This document shows positions 34,627-44,037 of a stretch of DNA of 64,000 bases, piece by piece. Below the pieces are notes generated by a model. It was not told where the DNA came from and did not search any database. It saw only the letters and a program-made list of their open reading frames with translations. The stretch is from Pelagibacterium lacus (lineage in GTDB: Bacteria > Pseudomonadota > Alphaproteobacteria > Rhizobiales > Devosiaceae). Position numbers and translations under genes: made by a program. Numbering within the stretch: the first letter of the stretch is position 1; every line of letters starts with the position of its first letter. The stretch lies in assembly GCF_003345525.1 (NCBI RefSeq), contig NZ_QQNH01000011.1, positions 1 to 64,000 on the forward strand, given 5' to 3'.

Positions 34627-35639
34627 CGGTCGGCCTCGTCTTGGGGAAGGGAGAATTCGAGCAGCAGCGTGCGCTGCAGGCCCAGGAAATTGTCGTCGGA
34701 AACGATGGTGATGCGTTCGCTGCCATCGGGCAAGATGCGGGTGGCGATGCCTTCGAAATTGTCCACATCCCCGCCCGAGGCGCGCAGGATCACCTCGCCG
34801 GTCATCATGGCGCCAGGGCGGACCTCCTCGGCCGGGATCAGCCTGATCTGCACGGTAAAGGTGAGGAACATGAAGGACCGTTCCACGACCAGAAGGTCGC
34901 CATTGGCGAGGAAGGCGCAATCGGTGGGGTTGACCCGGCCCTGTTGTGCGAGGTGCAGGTCGCCGCGATCGCGAACGCCCAGAAGCGTCGCGGCCCAGCT
35001 GCCGGGCTCCAGCGAATGCCCCTCGGTGATCAGGAGTGTGGAGCCGGCCACCGGGGAGGCGGGCGGCGCCATGCACAGGGATTCGATGGTTTCGTTGGTG
35101 CGCAGCCGGGACAGCCAGTCGGGAATGGCGATCTCGGTCGCCGGGCCCTCGGGGCGGCCATCGACAAGGGAGAATTCGGCCACCCGGGTCAGGTTCTCGA
35201 AGCCGACCCGCACGGCGTCGGGCCGTCCGTTGCGGAACACTACGTCGATCGATTCGGAATCGCGGGCGAATTTGCGCGGCAGGGGCTGGCCGCTCGAATT
35301 GAGGATGGCATCGATCTCGACATTGTCGAGCGCCGCCGGGCGCCCCTCGTCCAGCATCAGGTCGCCGGAAACGAAATGGCCTTCATCGGTGACCATGACG
35401 AGGCGGGTGTCGCTGGCAAAGCTCAGACCGGAAAGGCCGCCGAACCCGGGATGGCCGGAGGCCAGTTGCAGGCCGCCGTGATAGACGAGGCCGTCGATCG
35501 TCCCGCCGGGGGAGACGCCCATGAAGCGCTCGATGGGCCGCGCCGTGACGATGATCGATTCGGCCGATAGCGATTGGGCGGAAACGGACCCGGCCGCAAG
35601 CAGCAGGCCCAGGCCCAGGAGCGTGCCGCGCCGGATCAG
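34623..35639 (-). CDS. Exported esterase-like/phytase-like protein (PF13449), CTG start
   Basis: A 338-residue protein of the phytase-like beta-propeller family: [23 protein letters not shown] near the N-terminus and DNFEGIATR with IVSDDN later. No ATG, GTG or TTG lies upstream of the conserved region in frame before residue 39. A CTG at 35639 is preceded by GGAGG at ideal distance, overlaps the cobT stop as CTGA, and yields a textbook signal peptide ([19 protein letters not shown], then Q). I therefore place the start there. The alternative ATG 35522 removes the signal and the first strand. Confidence 0.78.
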   Translation of the reverse strand: MIRRGTLLGLGLLLAAGSVSAQSLSAESIIVTARPIERFMGVSPGGTIDGLVYHGGLQLASGHPGFGGLSGLSFASDTRLVMVTDEGHFVSGDLMLDEGRPAALDNVEIDAILNSSGQPLPRKFARDSESIDVVFRNGRPDAVRVGFENLTRVAEFSLVDGRPEGPATEIAIPDWLSRLRTNETIESLCMAPPASPVAGSTLLITEGHSLEPGSWAATLLGVRDRGDLHLAQQGRVNPTDCAFLANGDLLVVERSFMFLTFTVQIRLIPAEEVRPGAMMTGEVILRASGGDVDNFEGIATRILPDGSERITIVSDDNFLGLQRTLLLEFSLPQDEADR

Positions 35640-37519
35640 CGCCGCCTCCGGGCCGCACCGGGAAGTTCCTCGTCGAACAGGTCGGCGAGGTTGTCGGTCA
35701 TGGCGCCGGCCAACTCGTCAGCGTCCAGAATGGTCACCGCGCGGCGATAATACCGCGTCACGTCATGGCCGATGCCGATGGCCACCAATTGCACCGGCGA
35801 GCGGGTTTCGATGTCCTCGATCACGGCGCGCAGATGGGCTTCGAGATAATTGCCCGGATTGACGCTCTGGGTGGAATCGTCGACCGGCGCGCCATCCGAG
35901 ATCACCATCAGGATGCGCCGGTTCTCCGGCCGGTTGACGATGCGCTTATGCGCCCATTGCAGGGCCTCGCCGTCGATGTTCTCCTTGAGCAGGCCCTCGC
36001 GCATCATCAGCCCGAGATTGCGCTTGGCGTGCCGCCAGGGCTCGTCGGCGCTCTTGTAGATGATATGGCGGATGTCGTTGACCCGGCCCGGATTGGGCGG
36101 GCGTCCGGCGTCGAGCCAGGCTTCGCGGCTCTTGCCGCCCTTCCAGGCGCGGGTGGTGAAGCCGAGGATTTCCACCTTCACCCCGCAGCGCTCCAGCGTG
36201 CGCGCGAGGATGTCGCCGCAGATCGCCGCGATGGTGATGGGGCGTCCGCGCATCGAACCGGAATTGTCGATGAGCAGCGTCACCACCGTGTCGCGGAATT
36301 CGGCGTCGCGCTCCTCCTTGAACGAGAGCGCCTGCAGCGGATCGGTCACCACGCGGGTGAGGCGGGCGGTATCGAGAATGCCTTCCTCGAGGTCGAAATC
36401 CCAGCCGCGATTCTGCTGCGCCAGGAGGCGGCGCTGCAATTTGTTGGCCAGCCGCGCCACGGCGCCGGCCAGGTGTTCGAGCTGCTTGTCGAGCAATTGC
36501 CGCAACTGGTCGAGCTCTTCGGGCGGGCAGAGATCTGCGGCCGAGACGATCTCGTCGAACTTGTCGGTGAAGATCTTGTAGGTCGGTTGGTTGGAGAGCC
36601 GGTGCTCGGCCTCGCCCTGGGGCGGAGGCGCGGGGGAATCCTCGCCCGCATCGGCCTGGGCTTCCTCGTCGCTGTCGGCGGTGTCGGCCTCCAGTCCCTC
36701 GACGTCGCCGGTTTCCTCATGCTCGCCGGGGGATTCCTCGGTTCCCTCCATGTCGGCATTGTCGGCGTCGCCCTCCTGCTGCTCCTCGTCCCCGTTCATC
36801 GCCTGGTTGTTCTGGGCGTCCTGCTCGGAAGAATCCGAGGAGTCGGGATCGAGGTCGTCGGGATCGGATTCGGCCAGAAGGTCGAGATCGCGCAGGATCG
36901 AGCGGGCCCGGCGCGAATATTCCGTCTGATCGTCCAGGTGCTGGGCGAGTTCTTCGAGCGAGGTGCCGAGCTTTTGCGCGATCTTCTCGCGCCAGAGATC
37001 GACCAGCGGCGTGCCCGAGGGCGGGACGGGGATGCCGGCGACCTTTTCGCGCATCATCAGCCCCAGCGCCTCGGCCAGGGGCGCGTCGGCGATGTCGGTC
37101 ACATTGGCGTAATTGGCCCGGAACAGCCGGTCCTCGATCATCTCGGCGATATTGCCGCTCATCCCGGCCATGCGCATGCAGCCCAGCGATTCCACGCGGG
37201 CCTGTTCCAGCGCGTCGAAGGCTGCCTTGGCGTCGGGGTCGCGGGGCGCCATCCTGCGATGGGTCTCGGCGTCGTGGCTGGCCAGGCGCATGGCCATGGC
37301 GTCTCCCTGGCCGCGGGCCACCGCGATGTCGCGGCGGGTCGGCAGGCGGGGCAGGGCGGCGAGCCGGGCCTTGTCGCTTGTAAGGATGGGGCGGTCGGCG
37401 GTGAAGCTCACCTCGAGGTCGGTGCGGCCCGCAATGGTGCGCATGGCCGCGCCCACCGCCGCCTTGAAGGGGCCGGTGGGGTCGGGCTTGTTGGCTTTGC
37501 TGCGCGGGGGCTGGGCCAT
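35636..37519 (-). CDS. cobT: Cobaltochelatase subunit CobT (aerobic B12 pathway)
   Basis: Von Willebrand A-domain subunit of the CobNST cobalt chelatase, 627 residues. A long acidic stretch lies between about 225 and 330 (rich in D, E, S, Q), followed by the CobT C-terminal VWA domain with MIDAS motif DNSGS and [14 protein letters not shown] 37519 lies 13 bases after the cobS stop. CobS and CobT form the AAA+ chaperone-like part of the chelatase; the catalytic CobN is not in this window. Confidence 0.95.
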   Translation of the reverse strand: MAQPPRSKANKPDPTGPFKAAVGAAMRTIAGRTDLEVSFTADRPILTSDKARLAALPRLPTRRDIAVARGQGDAMAMRLASHDAETHRRMAPRDPDAKAAFDALEQARVESLGCMRMAGMSGNIAEMIEDRLFRANYANVTDIADAPLAEALGLMMREKVAGIPVPPSGTPLVDLWREKIAQKLGTSLEELAQHLDDQTEYSRRARSILRDLDLLAESDPDDLDPDSSDSSEQDAQNNQAMNGDEEQQEGDADNADMEGTEESPGEHEETGDVEGLEADTADSDEEAQADAGEDSPAPPPQGEAEHRLSNQPTYKIFTDKFDEIVSAADLCPPEELDQLRQLLDKQLEHLAGAVARLANKLQRRLLAQQNRGWDFDLEEGILDTARLTRVVTDPLQALSFKEERDAEFRDTVVTLLIDNSGSMRGRPITIAAICGDILARTLERCGVKVEILGFTTRAWKGGKSREAWLDAGRPPNPGRVNDIRHIIYKSADEPWRHAKRNLGLMMREGLLKENIDGEALQWAHKRIVNRPENRRILMVISDGAPVDDSTQSVNPGNYLEAHLRAVIEDIETRSPVQLVAIGIGHDVTRYYRRAVTILDADELAGAMTDNLADLFDEELPGAARRRR

Positions 37520-37532
37520 GGTCAGGCAGGTC

Positions 37533-38513
37533 TTACGCCGAAATCGCCAGGTTGGCGGCGGATTCGGGCAGGTCCACCCCGAACACGCGCTGGTAGAATT
37601 CGGCGACCACCGGACGCTCGAGCTCATCGCATTTGTTCAGGAAGGTCAGCCGGAAGGCAAAGCCGATATCGCCGAAGATCTCGGCATTCTCGGCCCAGGT
37701 GATCACGGCGCGCGGGCTCATCACGGTGGAGAGATCGCCATTGATGAAGGCCGAGCGGGTGAGATCGGCGACGCGGACCATGTTGGAGACCAGCTTGCGG
37801 CCCTCTTCGGTCTGGTTGTAGCTCTTGGCCTTGGCGAGGACGATGCCGACTTCCTTTTCGTGCGGCAGGTAGTTGAGCGTCACGACGATCGACCAGCGGT
37901 CCATCTGGCCCTGGTTGATCTGCTGGGTGCCGTGATAAAGCCCCGAGGTGTCGCCCAGCCCGATGGTATTGGTGGTGGAGAACAGGCGGAAGGCCGGGTG
38001 CGGGCGGATGACGCGGTTCTGGTCGAGCAGGGTCAGGCGGCCGGAAACCTCGAGCACGCGCTGGATGACGAACATCACGTCCGGACGACCGGCATCGTAT
38101 TCGTCGAACACCAGGGCGACATTGTTCTGCACCGCCCAGGGCAGGATGCCGTCGCGGAACTCGGTGACCTGCTTGCCGTCCTTCAAAACGATGGCGTCCT
38201 TGCCCACGAGGTCGATACGCGAGACGTGGCTGTCGAGGTTGACGCGGACCAGCGGCCAGTTCAGCCGCGCCGCGACCTGCTCGATATGGGTCGACTTGCC
38301 GGTGCCGTGATAGCCTTGCACCATGACGCGGCGGTTGAAGGCGAAGCCGGCGAGAATGGCGAGGGTGGTGTTGCGATCGAACAGATAGTCCGGATCGATC
38401 TCGGGCACGTGGTCGGTGCGGTCCTTATATCCCTTGACCATCATGTCGCTGTCGATCCCGAAAAGATCGCGGACGGAATATTGGGTGTCGGGCAGGTGGG
38501 AGAACTCAGTCAT
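37533..38513 (-). CDS. cobS: Cobaltochelatase subunit CobS (AAA+ ATPase)
   Basis: AAA+ ATPase that with CobT drives ATP-dependent insertion of cobalt into hydrogenobyrinic acid diamide. 326 residues; Walker A GYHGTGKS at 67-74, Walker [11 protein letters not shown] near 134-143 and the sensor region [10 protein letters not shown] near 185. Its upstream region shows no cobalamin riboswitch consensus. Organised cobS-cobT with a divergent-cluster J-protein upstream, the standard arrangement in the order. Confidence 0.96.
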   Translation of the reverse strand: MTEFSHLPDTQYSVRDLFGIDSDMMVKGYKDRTDHVPEIDPDYLFDRNTTLAILAGFAFNRRVMVQGYHGTGKSTHIEQVAARLNWPLVRVNLDSHVSRIDLVGKDAIVLKDGKQVTEFRDGILPWAVQNNVALVFDEYDAGRPDVMFVIQRVLEVSGRLTLLDQNRVIRPHPAFRLFSTTNTIGLGDTSGLYHGTQQINQGQMDRWSIVVTLNYLPHEKEVGIVLAKAKSYNQTEEGRKLVSNMVRVADLTRSAFINGDLSTVMSPRAVITWAENAEIFGDIGFAFRLTFLNKCDELERPVVAEFYQRVFGVDLPESAANLAISA

Positions 38514-38668
38514 ATTGGCCTCGTTACGAGCGGCATCGGGCGCGTTTTTCCGATGCTGAAGGCGCGGTCTCGTCGCGTCTGAAGGGAAAAAGTCGGAGCG
38601 CTTATAGCAACAGGTCTGCCATAAACCCAGAGCCGGGGGGAACGCAAGCGGCGCGCGACAATCAAACC

Positions 38669-39325
38669 CTAGACAAAGCCGCGCTGCTTGAGATGGTTGT
38701 AGGCGGAAATGATGTTGCGCAGCCGGTCTTCCGAGCCCTTGTCGCCGCCATTGGCGTCGGGGTGGTGGAGCTTGACCAGCGCCTTATAGGACGATTTGAT
38801 CTCCGCCGATGCGCGGCGGCCGTCAAAGCCCAGCACTTCGAACGCGGTCCTGTCCTGCCCGGTCAGAGTGATCTCGCGCTCGCGGGGTTCTCCCCCGGCG
38901 CCGCCATTGGCGCGCGAGCGCAGCCGGGCGAACAGATGGTTGGGGTCGTGGAACTTGCGCCCGGTATAGTCGCGGCTCTTGAACCGCTTGGGCTGCGGAT
39001 TGGACTTGCCGAACCGGTTCGAGCCGAATGCCCAGGTCTCCTTGGCGCCGGGGGCGTTCATTTTCGTGGCATGGTTGGCGATCTCTTCGTCGTTCATGCC
39101 GGCGAAATAATTATAGGCCTTGTTGTAATGGCGCACATGCTCGAGGCAGAAATTGTGGAACTGGCCCGCCGCCCGCGCGCCCTTGGGGGCCTTGTGCTGT
39201 CCGGGATTGTCGCACCCCTCCCATTCGCAGGCCGGATGGGGCTGCGTCTCGCCATCCTCGGCGGTCCCGCGACGGGGTTTGATGCGGACGGAATCGAAGA
39301 TCTTGGACTTGGTATTTATCGTCAT
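38669..39325 (-). CDS. J-domain protein (DnaJ-like)
   Basis: A 218-residue co-chaperone with a C-terminal J domain: [27 protein letters not shown] with the HPD motif at 188-190. The N-terminal half has C33, C38 and C60 in a possible metal site ([27 protein letters not shown]). Such proteins consistently accompany cobS-cobT and bolA in alphaproteobacteria. The specific client is unknown. ATG 39325 is used rather than the alternative 13 codons upstream. Confidence 0.9.
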   Translation of the reverse strand: MTINTKSKIFDSVRIKPRRGTAEDGETQPHPACEWEGCDNPGQHKAPKGARAAGQFHNFCLEHVRHYNKAYNYFAGMNDEEIANHATKMNAPGAKETWAFGSNRFGKSNPQPKRFKSRDYTGRKFHDPNHLFARLRSRANGGAGGEPREREITLTGQDRTAFEVLGFDGRRASAEIKSSYKALVKLHHPDANGGDKGSEDRLRNIISAYNHLKQRGFV

Positions 39326-39445
39326 CGAACTGGATAGTGACCTTTTCGTCGTGGCCTTGCGCAATCAAAGCGCGTGATCATATACCGTTTGCAGCCGGTT
39401 CGCCCGGTTCAAATTGTCTTATTTGCCCATAGGAGCGGTTGACAG

Positions 39446-39709
39446 ATGAGTGTCCGCGATCAGATCGAGGCTACCCTCACCGAAGTGTTCGCGCCGACTA
39501 CGCTGGAGGTGATCGACGATTCCGAGCGCCATCATGGGCACGCAGGATGGCGGGAAGGGGGCAATACCCATTTCCGCGTGACGATCGCCAGCCCGCGCCT
39601 CGATGGCCTCTCCCGCGTCGAACAGCACCGGGCCGTCAACGCGGCCCTCGCCGATCAGTTCTCCGCCGGCCTGCACGCCCTCGCCATCAAGGTCATGGCT
39701 TCGCAATAG
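39446..39709 (+). CDS. bolA: BolA family protein
   Basis: An 87-residue BolA-like protein with the class II KH-type fold. The HHGH (29-32) and RVEQHR...VNAALADQF segments are typical; a conserved C-terminal histidine (LHALAIKV) could ligate an Fe-S cluster with a monothiol glutaredoxin. Divergent from the J-protein; its end overlaps the convergent CorC/CNNM gene by 17 bases. Its ribosome site is weak (AGGAGCGG placed far upstream). Confidence 0.93.
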   Translation: MSVRDQIEATLTEVFAPTTLEVIDDSERHHGHAGWREGGNTHFRVTIASPRLDGLSRVEQHRAVNAALADQFSAGLHALAIKVMASQ

Positions 39710-40973
39710 GCGGCTCGGCCGGCGAGACGCGAAGCTGGGTGATCCGGTTGTGCGCCTTGCGCAACACCTTGAAGCGCAGGTCGTGAAAGGTGAATTGCTG
39801 GCCCGCATCGGGGATCAGCTTGGCTTCGTGGATGACCAGCCCGGCGACGGTGGTCGCTTCCTCGTCGGGCAGGTGCCAGTCCAGGGCCCTGTTGAGGTCG
39901 CGAATGGGGAGCTGCCCGTCGATGATATAGGCACCGTCGGCCTGTTTGCGAACCCCGGCGATCACCGTGTCGTGCTCGTCGGCGATATCGCCGACGATTT
40001 CCTCCAGAATGTCCTCGAGCGTGATCAGGCCCTGCATCTCGCCATATTCGTCGATGACGATGGCGAAGTGCAGCTTGCGCTTGAGAAAGGCGTTGAGCTG
40101 GGTCTGGGCCGGGGTGGTGTCGGGTACGAACCAGGGCTTGAGGGCGATCTTTTCCGGGTCGACCAGGCTGAAATCGCCCCCCGCCTTCTGGATGGCCCGC
40201 AACAGGTCCTTGGCGTGGACGATGCCGACGATATTGTCCTGCTGGCCCTTGTAGAGCGGCACGCGGGTGAAGGGACTGTCGAGGATGGCGGCGATCAGCG
40301 CGTCGGTGGGCGTCTCCGCATCCAGAGCCAGCATGCGGGTGCGGTGCACCATCACGTCGGAGACTTCCAGCTCGCGCAGGTCGAGAATGCCCCCGAGCAT
40401 GTCGCGGTCGTCCTTGACCACCCCGCCCTCGGAGTGAAGGAAATCCACAGTACCGCGCAATTCCTCATGGCCGGAAATATCCTTGACCTTGTCGGGATCG
40501 AGACGGAACAGGCGCAGGATGAAATTGACGATCGCCTGAACGGTGAGCGTGAGCGGGGCGAAGACGATCACCACCAGGCGGATGATGGGCGCGACCGCCA
40601 GGGCAAAACCGTCGGGGCGGAGCAGGGCGAGGGTTTTTGGCAGCACTTCGGAAAAGATCACCACCGCCGCCGTCATGGCAAGCGTTGCATAGACGATCCC
40701 CGCCTCGCCGAAAATCTGGATCAGCACCGAGGCCGCGAGCGTGGAGGCCAGGATGTTGACGATGTTGTTTCCCAAAAGGAGAGCGCCGATCAGCCTTTCC
40801 TTTTCCACCGTCAGCTTTTCGACGAGGCTTGCACGTTCATTGCCCGCCCTTGCGAGTTGGTGCATGCGGGCTCGCGAGGCCGCCGTCAGAGCGGTCTCGG
40901 ACCCGGAAAAGAAAAAGCTCATCGCCAGAAGCGCGACGATGGCCATAAGCGGCAACCATAGGGAAGCGTCCAT
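39693..40973 (-). CDS. CNNM/CorC-type membrane protein (DUF21 + CBS pair + CorC_HlyC)
   Basis: A 426-residue protein: an N-terminal DUF21 transmembrane domain (about 1-185, FFFSGSETALTAASRARMH start), paired CBS domains (about 205-335, including DVMVHRTRM and FAIVIDEYGEMQGLIT) and a C-terminal CorC_HlyC transporter-associated domain (345-420). Relatives handle magnesium or cobalt efflux. Its start lies one base from the aroB stop, so aroK-aroB and this gene form one run. Confidence 0.92.
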   Translation of the reverse strand: MDASLWLPLMAIVALLAMSFFFSGSETALTAASRARMHQLARAGNERASLVEKLTVEKERLIGALLLGNNIVNILASTLAASVLIQIFGEAGIVYATLAMTAAVVIFSEVLPKTLALLRPDGFALAVAPIIRLVVIVFAPLTLTVQAIVNFILRLFRLDPDKVKDISGHEELRGTVDFLHSEGGVVKDDRDMLGGILDLRELEVSDVMVHRTRMLALDAETPTDALIAAILDSPFTRVPLYKGQQDNIVGIVHAKDLLRAIQKAGGDFSLVDPEKIALKPWFVPDTTPAQTQLNAFLKRKLHFAIVIDEYGEMQGLITLEDILEEIVGDIADEHDTVIAGVRKQADGAYIIDGQLPIRDLNRALDWHLPDEEATTVAGLVIHEAKLIPDAGQQFTFHDLRFKVLRKAHNRITQLRVSPAEPPIAKP

Positions 40974-42092
40974 TTAGCGCATGTCCTCGAGAAATGCCGA
41001 GACCGCGGCCGGGTCCACATTTCTTTCGATGAACGCCTTGCCGATGCCGCGGGTCAGGATGAAAGTGAGCTTGCCGCGCGAGACCTTCTTGTCCTGGGCA
41101 ATGGCGTCCATCAGCGTTTCGGTGGGGGCGAGGTCTCCGGGAATATCGGCCAATGTCGTCGGCAGGCCGGCGTTTTTCAAGTGCGCCTCGATGCGTCCGG
41201 TGTCCTGCGAGGGGGCCAGGCCGAGACGGGCGGAAAAGCGGTGGGCCAGCGCCATGCCGATCGCCACGCCCTCTCCGTGCAGCAGGCGGTCGGAATAGCC
41301 GGTGACCTTTTCCAGCGCATGGCCGAAGGTGTGGCCGAGATTGAGCAGGGCCCGGTCGCCGGTTTCCCTTTCGTCGGCGGTCACCACGCGCGCCTTGGCG
41401 GCGCAGGCGCGGGCGATCGCCTCGGCGCGGGCCGGGCCGCCATGGGCGATCTCGTTGAAATTGGCCTCCAGCCAGAAGAAGAAATCCTCGTCGTCGATCA
41501 GCCCGTATTTCACCACCTCGGCATAGCCGGCGGCGAAATGGCGCGGCGACAGCGTTTCGAGCGCCGAGAGGTCGGCCAGCACGAGGCGCGGCTGGTGGAA
41601 GGCGCCCAGGAGGTTCTTGCCGTGGGGGGAATTGATGCCCGTCTTGCCCCCCACCGAGGAATCGACCTGGGCCAGAAGCGAGGTCGGGACCTGCACGAAA
41701 TCCATGCCGCGCCGGGCGATGGCGGCGGCAAAGCCCGCCAGATCCCCGATGACGCCGCCCCCCAGCGCGATCAGCAGGTCGTTGCGCTCGAGCCGCGCCG
41801 CCAATACGGCCTCGGCGACGGTGTGGAGCCTATCCCAGGACTTGCTGGCCTCTCCGGCCGGGACCACGATTTCTGTATGCATCAGCCCCTTGGCGTCGAG
41901 GGATCGCAGCAGCCGGGGCAATTGCGCGGCGGCGACGTTCTCGTCGGTGACGATGCCGAACCGCGCGCCGGGAAACATCTCGGCGAGATGCTCGCCGGCG
42001 CTGTCGATGGCGTCGGGGGCGATCACGATGTCATAGGCGCGCTCCCCCAGCGGGACATGGACGGTGTGGAGAGGCGGATGTTGCAGGCTCAT
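40974..42092 (-). CDS. aroB: 3-dehydroquinate synthase
   Basis: Second step of the shikimate pathway, NAD- and zinc-dependent; 372 residues. The GGGVIGDLAGFAAA nucleotide motif, KTGINSPHGKNLLGAFHQP, and metal ligands in ELIEDDE-type region (VKYGLIDDEDFF), NLGHTFGHA and LHGEGVAIGM are visible. ATG overlaps the aroK stop by four bases. Confidence 0.96.
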   Translation of the reverse strand: MSLQHPPLHTVHVPLGERAYDIVIAPDAIDSAGEHLAEMFPGARFGIVTDENVAAAQLPRLLRSLDAKGLMHTEIVVPAGEASKSWDRLHTVAEAVLAARLERNDLLIALGGGVIGDLAGFAAAIARRGMDFVQVPTSLLAQVDSSVGGKTGINSPHGKNLLGAFHQPRLVLADLSALETLSPRHFAAGYAEVVKYGLIDDEDFFFWLEANFNEIAHGGPARAEAIARACAAKARVVTADERETGDRALLNLGHTFGHALEKVTGYSDRLLHGEGVAIGMALAHRFSARLGLAPSQDTGRIEAHLKNAGLPTTLADIPGDLAPTETLMDAIAQDKKVSRGKLTFILTRGIGKAFIERNVDPAAVSAFLEDMR

Positions 42093-42682
42093 GGGGCGTC
42101 GGGGCTCGCAAGATGGTGGTCGAGGGCGATGAGGATGTCGGCGACGACCACCTCATGGGGAACGTCGCGCGAGGCGATGGTGATGTCGGCGAGGCCGTAG
42201 ATGGGATAGCGGGAATCGATCAGGGCCTTGAGCGTGCCCTTGGGATCGGCGGTCTGCAGCAGCGGGCGGGTCGGGCGCTTGGAGACGCGGGCGAACAGGA
42301 TGTCGAAATCGGCCTTGATCCAGACCGAGATGGCCATGTCCTTGATGTTGGCGCGGGTTTCGCCGTTGATGAAGGCGCCGCCGCCGGTGGCGATGACGCC
42401 CCTGTGCTCGCGCAGCAGCCGGGCGATGACCCGCGCTTCGCCGGCGCGGAATTCGGCTTCGCCGCGAGCGGCGAATATTTCGGGGATCGGCATGCCGGCG
42501 GCGGTCTCGATCTCGGCGTCCGAATCCACGAAGCCGAGGCCCAGCCGGCTGGCGAGACGCCGGCCGACCGTGGTCTTGCCCGCCCCCATCATGCCGACCA
42601 GGACGATCGGCCGCCCGCCCAGGCGATCGAGAAGCCGGGCCGTGTCGATCGTCTGGTCGCTCAATTGCGGGTTCTGCCCCAT
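42089..42682 (-). CDS. aroK: Shikimate kinase
   Basis: Phosphorylates shikimate at the 3-OH. P-loop GMMGAGKTT at 30-38, shikimate-binding DSD (DSDAEIE), RxxE-type region with GEAEFRAGE and the GGGAF loop. 197 residues including about 20 extra N-terminal residues common in alphaproteobacteria. First gene of the aroK-aroB-CNNM run, divergent from the small gene before xerD. Confidence 0.95.
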   Translation of the reverse strand: MGQNPQLSDQTIDTARLLDRLGGRPIVLVGMMGAGKTTVGRRLASRLGLGFVDSDAEIETAAGMPIPEIFAARGEAEFRAGEARVIARLLREHRGVIATGGGAFINGETRANIKDMAISVWIKADFDILFARVSKRPTRPLLQTADPKGTLKALIDSRYPIYGLADITIASRDVPHEVVVADILIALDHHLASPDAP

Positions 42683-42806
42683 GCTCTGGTCCCGGTGGTC
42701 GCGTGCGACCGGTTCAAGCCTCTGACGCGATCCGTGTCAAGCGCACCGGACTTGCCCCATGCGGGCAAATCTGGAAAAACAGGGGCAATCGGGAGACTAT
42801 CGACCC

Positions 42807-42962
42807 ATGCCCACCCTGTTCCGGCTGCTCGTCGCCATCGCCTTTTTCGCCGGGCTCGCCTTTGCCGGCATGTTCGCGCTGTCGGTGATGGTTCAGCCGA
42901 CCGAGCGCGAGGTGACGGTGCGTATTCCCGCCCGCGACCTGCTGCCGGATGCACGCGCATGA
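42807..42962 (+). CDS. Small single-span membrane protein upstream of xerD
   Basis: A 51-residue protein with one membrane helix (about 5-26) followed by a polar periplasmic tail (VQPTEREVTVRIPARDLLPD). A GGGAGA lies ten bases before ATG 42807. Its TGA overlaps the xerD ATG (ATGA), so it is translationally coupled to the recombinase. Similar tiny proteins precede xerD in Rhizobiales, sometimes mislabelled as histidine kinases; their function is unknown. Confidence 0.75.
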   Translation: MPTLFRLLVAIAFFAGLAFAGMFALSVMVQPTEREVTVRIPARDLLPDARA

Positions 42963-43858
42963 AGGAGGGCCATCTGATCGAGGCCTTTCTCGAGATGATG
43001 AGCGCCGAGCGCGGGGCGGCGGCCAACACCATCGAGGCCTATCGCGGCGATCTTCTCGACTATTTCGGCTTTCTCGCCCGGGAGGGCCGGCTGGCCACCG
43101 CCGCGCGGCGTGAGGACGTCGCGGCCTATGTGGCTTCGCTCAAAGAAGCTGGTCTTGCCGCCAGTTCGGCGGCGCGGCGGCTGAGCGCGGTCCGGCAGTT
43201 CCACCGCTTTCTGGTGGGCGAAGCCATCGCCGGGGAGGACCCGACCCGCATCGTCTCGGCTCCCAAGCCGGGGCGTGGCCTGCCCCGCGTGCTCTCGGTC
43301 GCCGAGGTCGACCGGCTGCTCGATCTGGCCGAGGCCGAGGCGGCGGGCGGCGGGGAAAAGGAAATCCGCCTGCATGTGCTGCTCGAGCTTCTCTATGCCA
43401 CCGGCATGCGGGTGAGCGAATTGGTCGCGCTCGAGACCCGGGCGGTGGTGCGCGAGGCGGGCTATCTCACCATTCGGGGCAAGGGCAGCAAGGAGCGCAT
43501 GGTGCCCATGGGGGACAAGGCGCGCGATGCGCTTTTCGCCTGGATCGATGCCGGGGAAAAGGGACGCTATGTCTTTCCGGCCGCCGGGGCGGAGGGCTTT
43601 CTGGCCCGCCAGGTTTTCGCGCGTGATCTCAAGGCTCTGGCGGCGCGGGCCGGGCTGCCGGCGGCCAAGGTCTCCCCGCATGTGCTGCGCCACGCCTTTG
43701 CCAGCCACCTGCTCGAAAACGGCGCCGATCTGCGGGTGGTGCAGATGCTTTTGGGCCATGCGGACATCTCGACGACCCAGATCTATACCCATGTTCTGGA
43801 CGCGCATTTGCGCCGTCTGCTCGAAACCCACCACCCGCTGGCCGAAGGGAGTTCTTGA
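42959..43858 (+). CDS. xerD: Tyrosine recombinase XerD
   Basis: Site-specific recombinase resolving chromosome dimers with XerC at dif; 299 residues. The catalytic set is complete: R151, K175, H241, R244, H267 and nucleophile Y276 (QIYTHV). N-terminal SAM-like DNA-binding domain occupies about 5-90. No integron or prophage context surrounds it, consistent with the housekeeping enzyme rather than an integrase. Confidence 0.94.
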   Translation: MKEGHLIEAFLEMMSAERGAAANTIEAYRGDLLDYFGFLAREGRLATAARREDVAAYVASLKEAGLAASSAARRLSAVRQFHRFLVGEAIAGEDPTRIVSAPKPGRGLPRVLSVAEVDRLLDLAEAEAAGGGEKEIRLHVLLELLYATGMRVSELVALETRAVVREAGYLTIRGKGSKERMVPMGDKARDALFAWIDAGEKGRYVFPAAGAEGFLARQVFARDLKALAARAGLPAAKVSPHVLRHAFASHLLENGADLRVVQMLLGHADISTTQIYTHVLDAHLRRLLETHHPLAEGSS

Positions 43859-44037
43859 CAAGGGCAGGGGCAAACGACACTTTCCCGCCACTTTGGACCC
43901 ATAGAGGCGGGGCGCGAACACGTCCGCGGGGCTTGAATCCGCAGCCTGTTTGGCCGTTACTGACAGCGGGGCTGCATCTTGTGCATGCGGCGGGGCTCAA
44001 CACCAGAAGAGAAGGTCGTCCGGATCGGGCGGAGTGC

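Noticed and set aside
38514-38668. Cobalamin riboswitch upstream of cobS
   Set aside because: A GCAGACCTGTTGC-like string on the minus strand resembles part of the B12 box, but the conserved core and its flanking stems are absent.
43855-43883. TTGACA promoter for accA overlapping the xerD stop
   Set aside because: The -35 is perfect but no acceptable -10 occurs at 16-18 bases.
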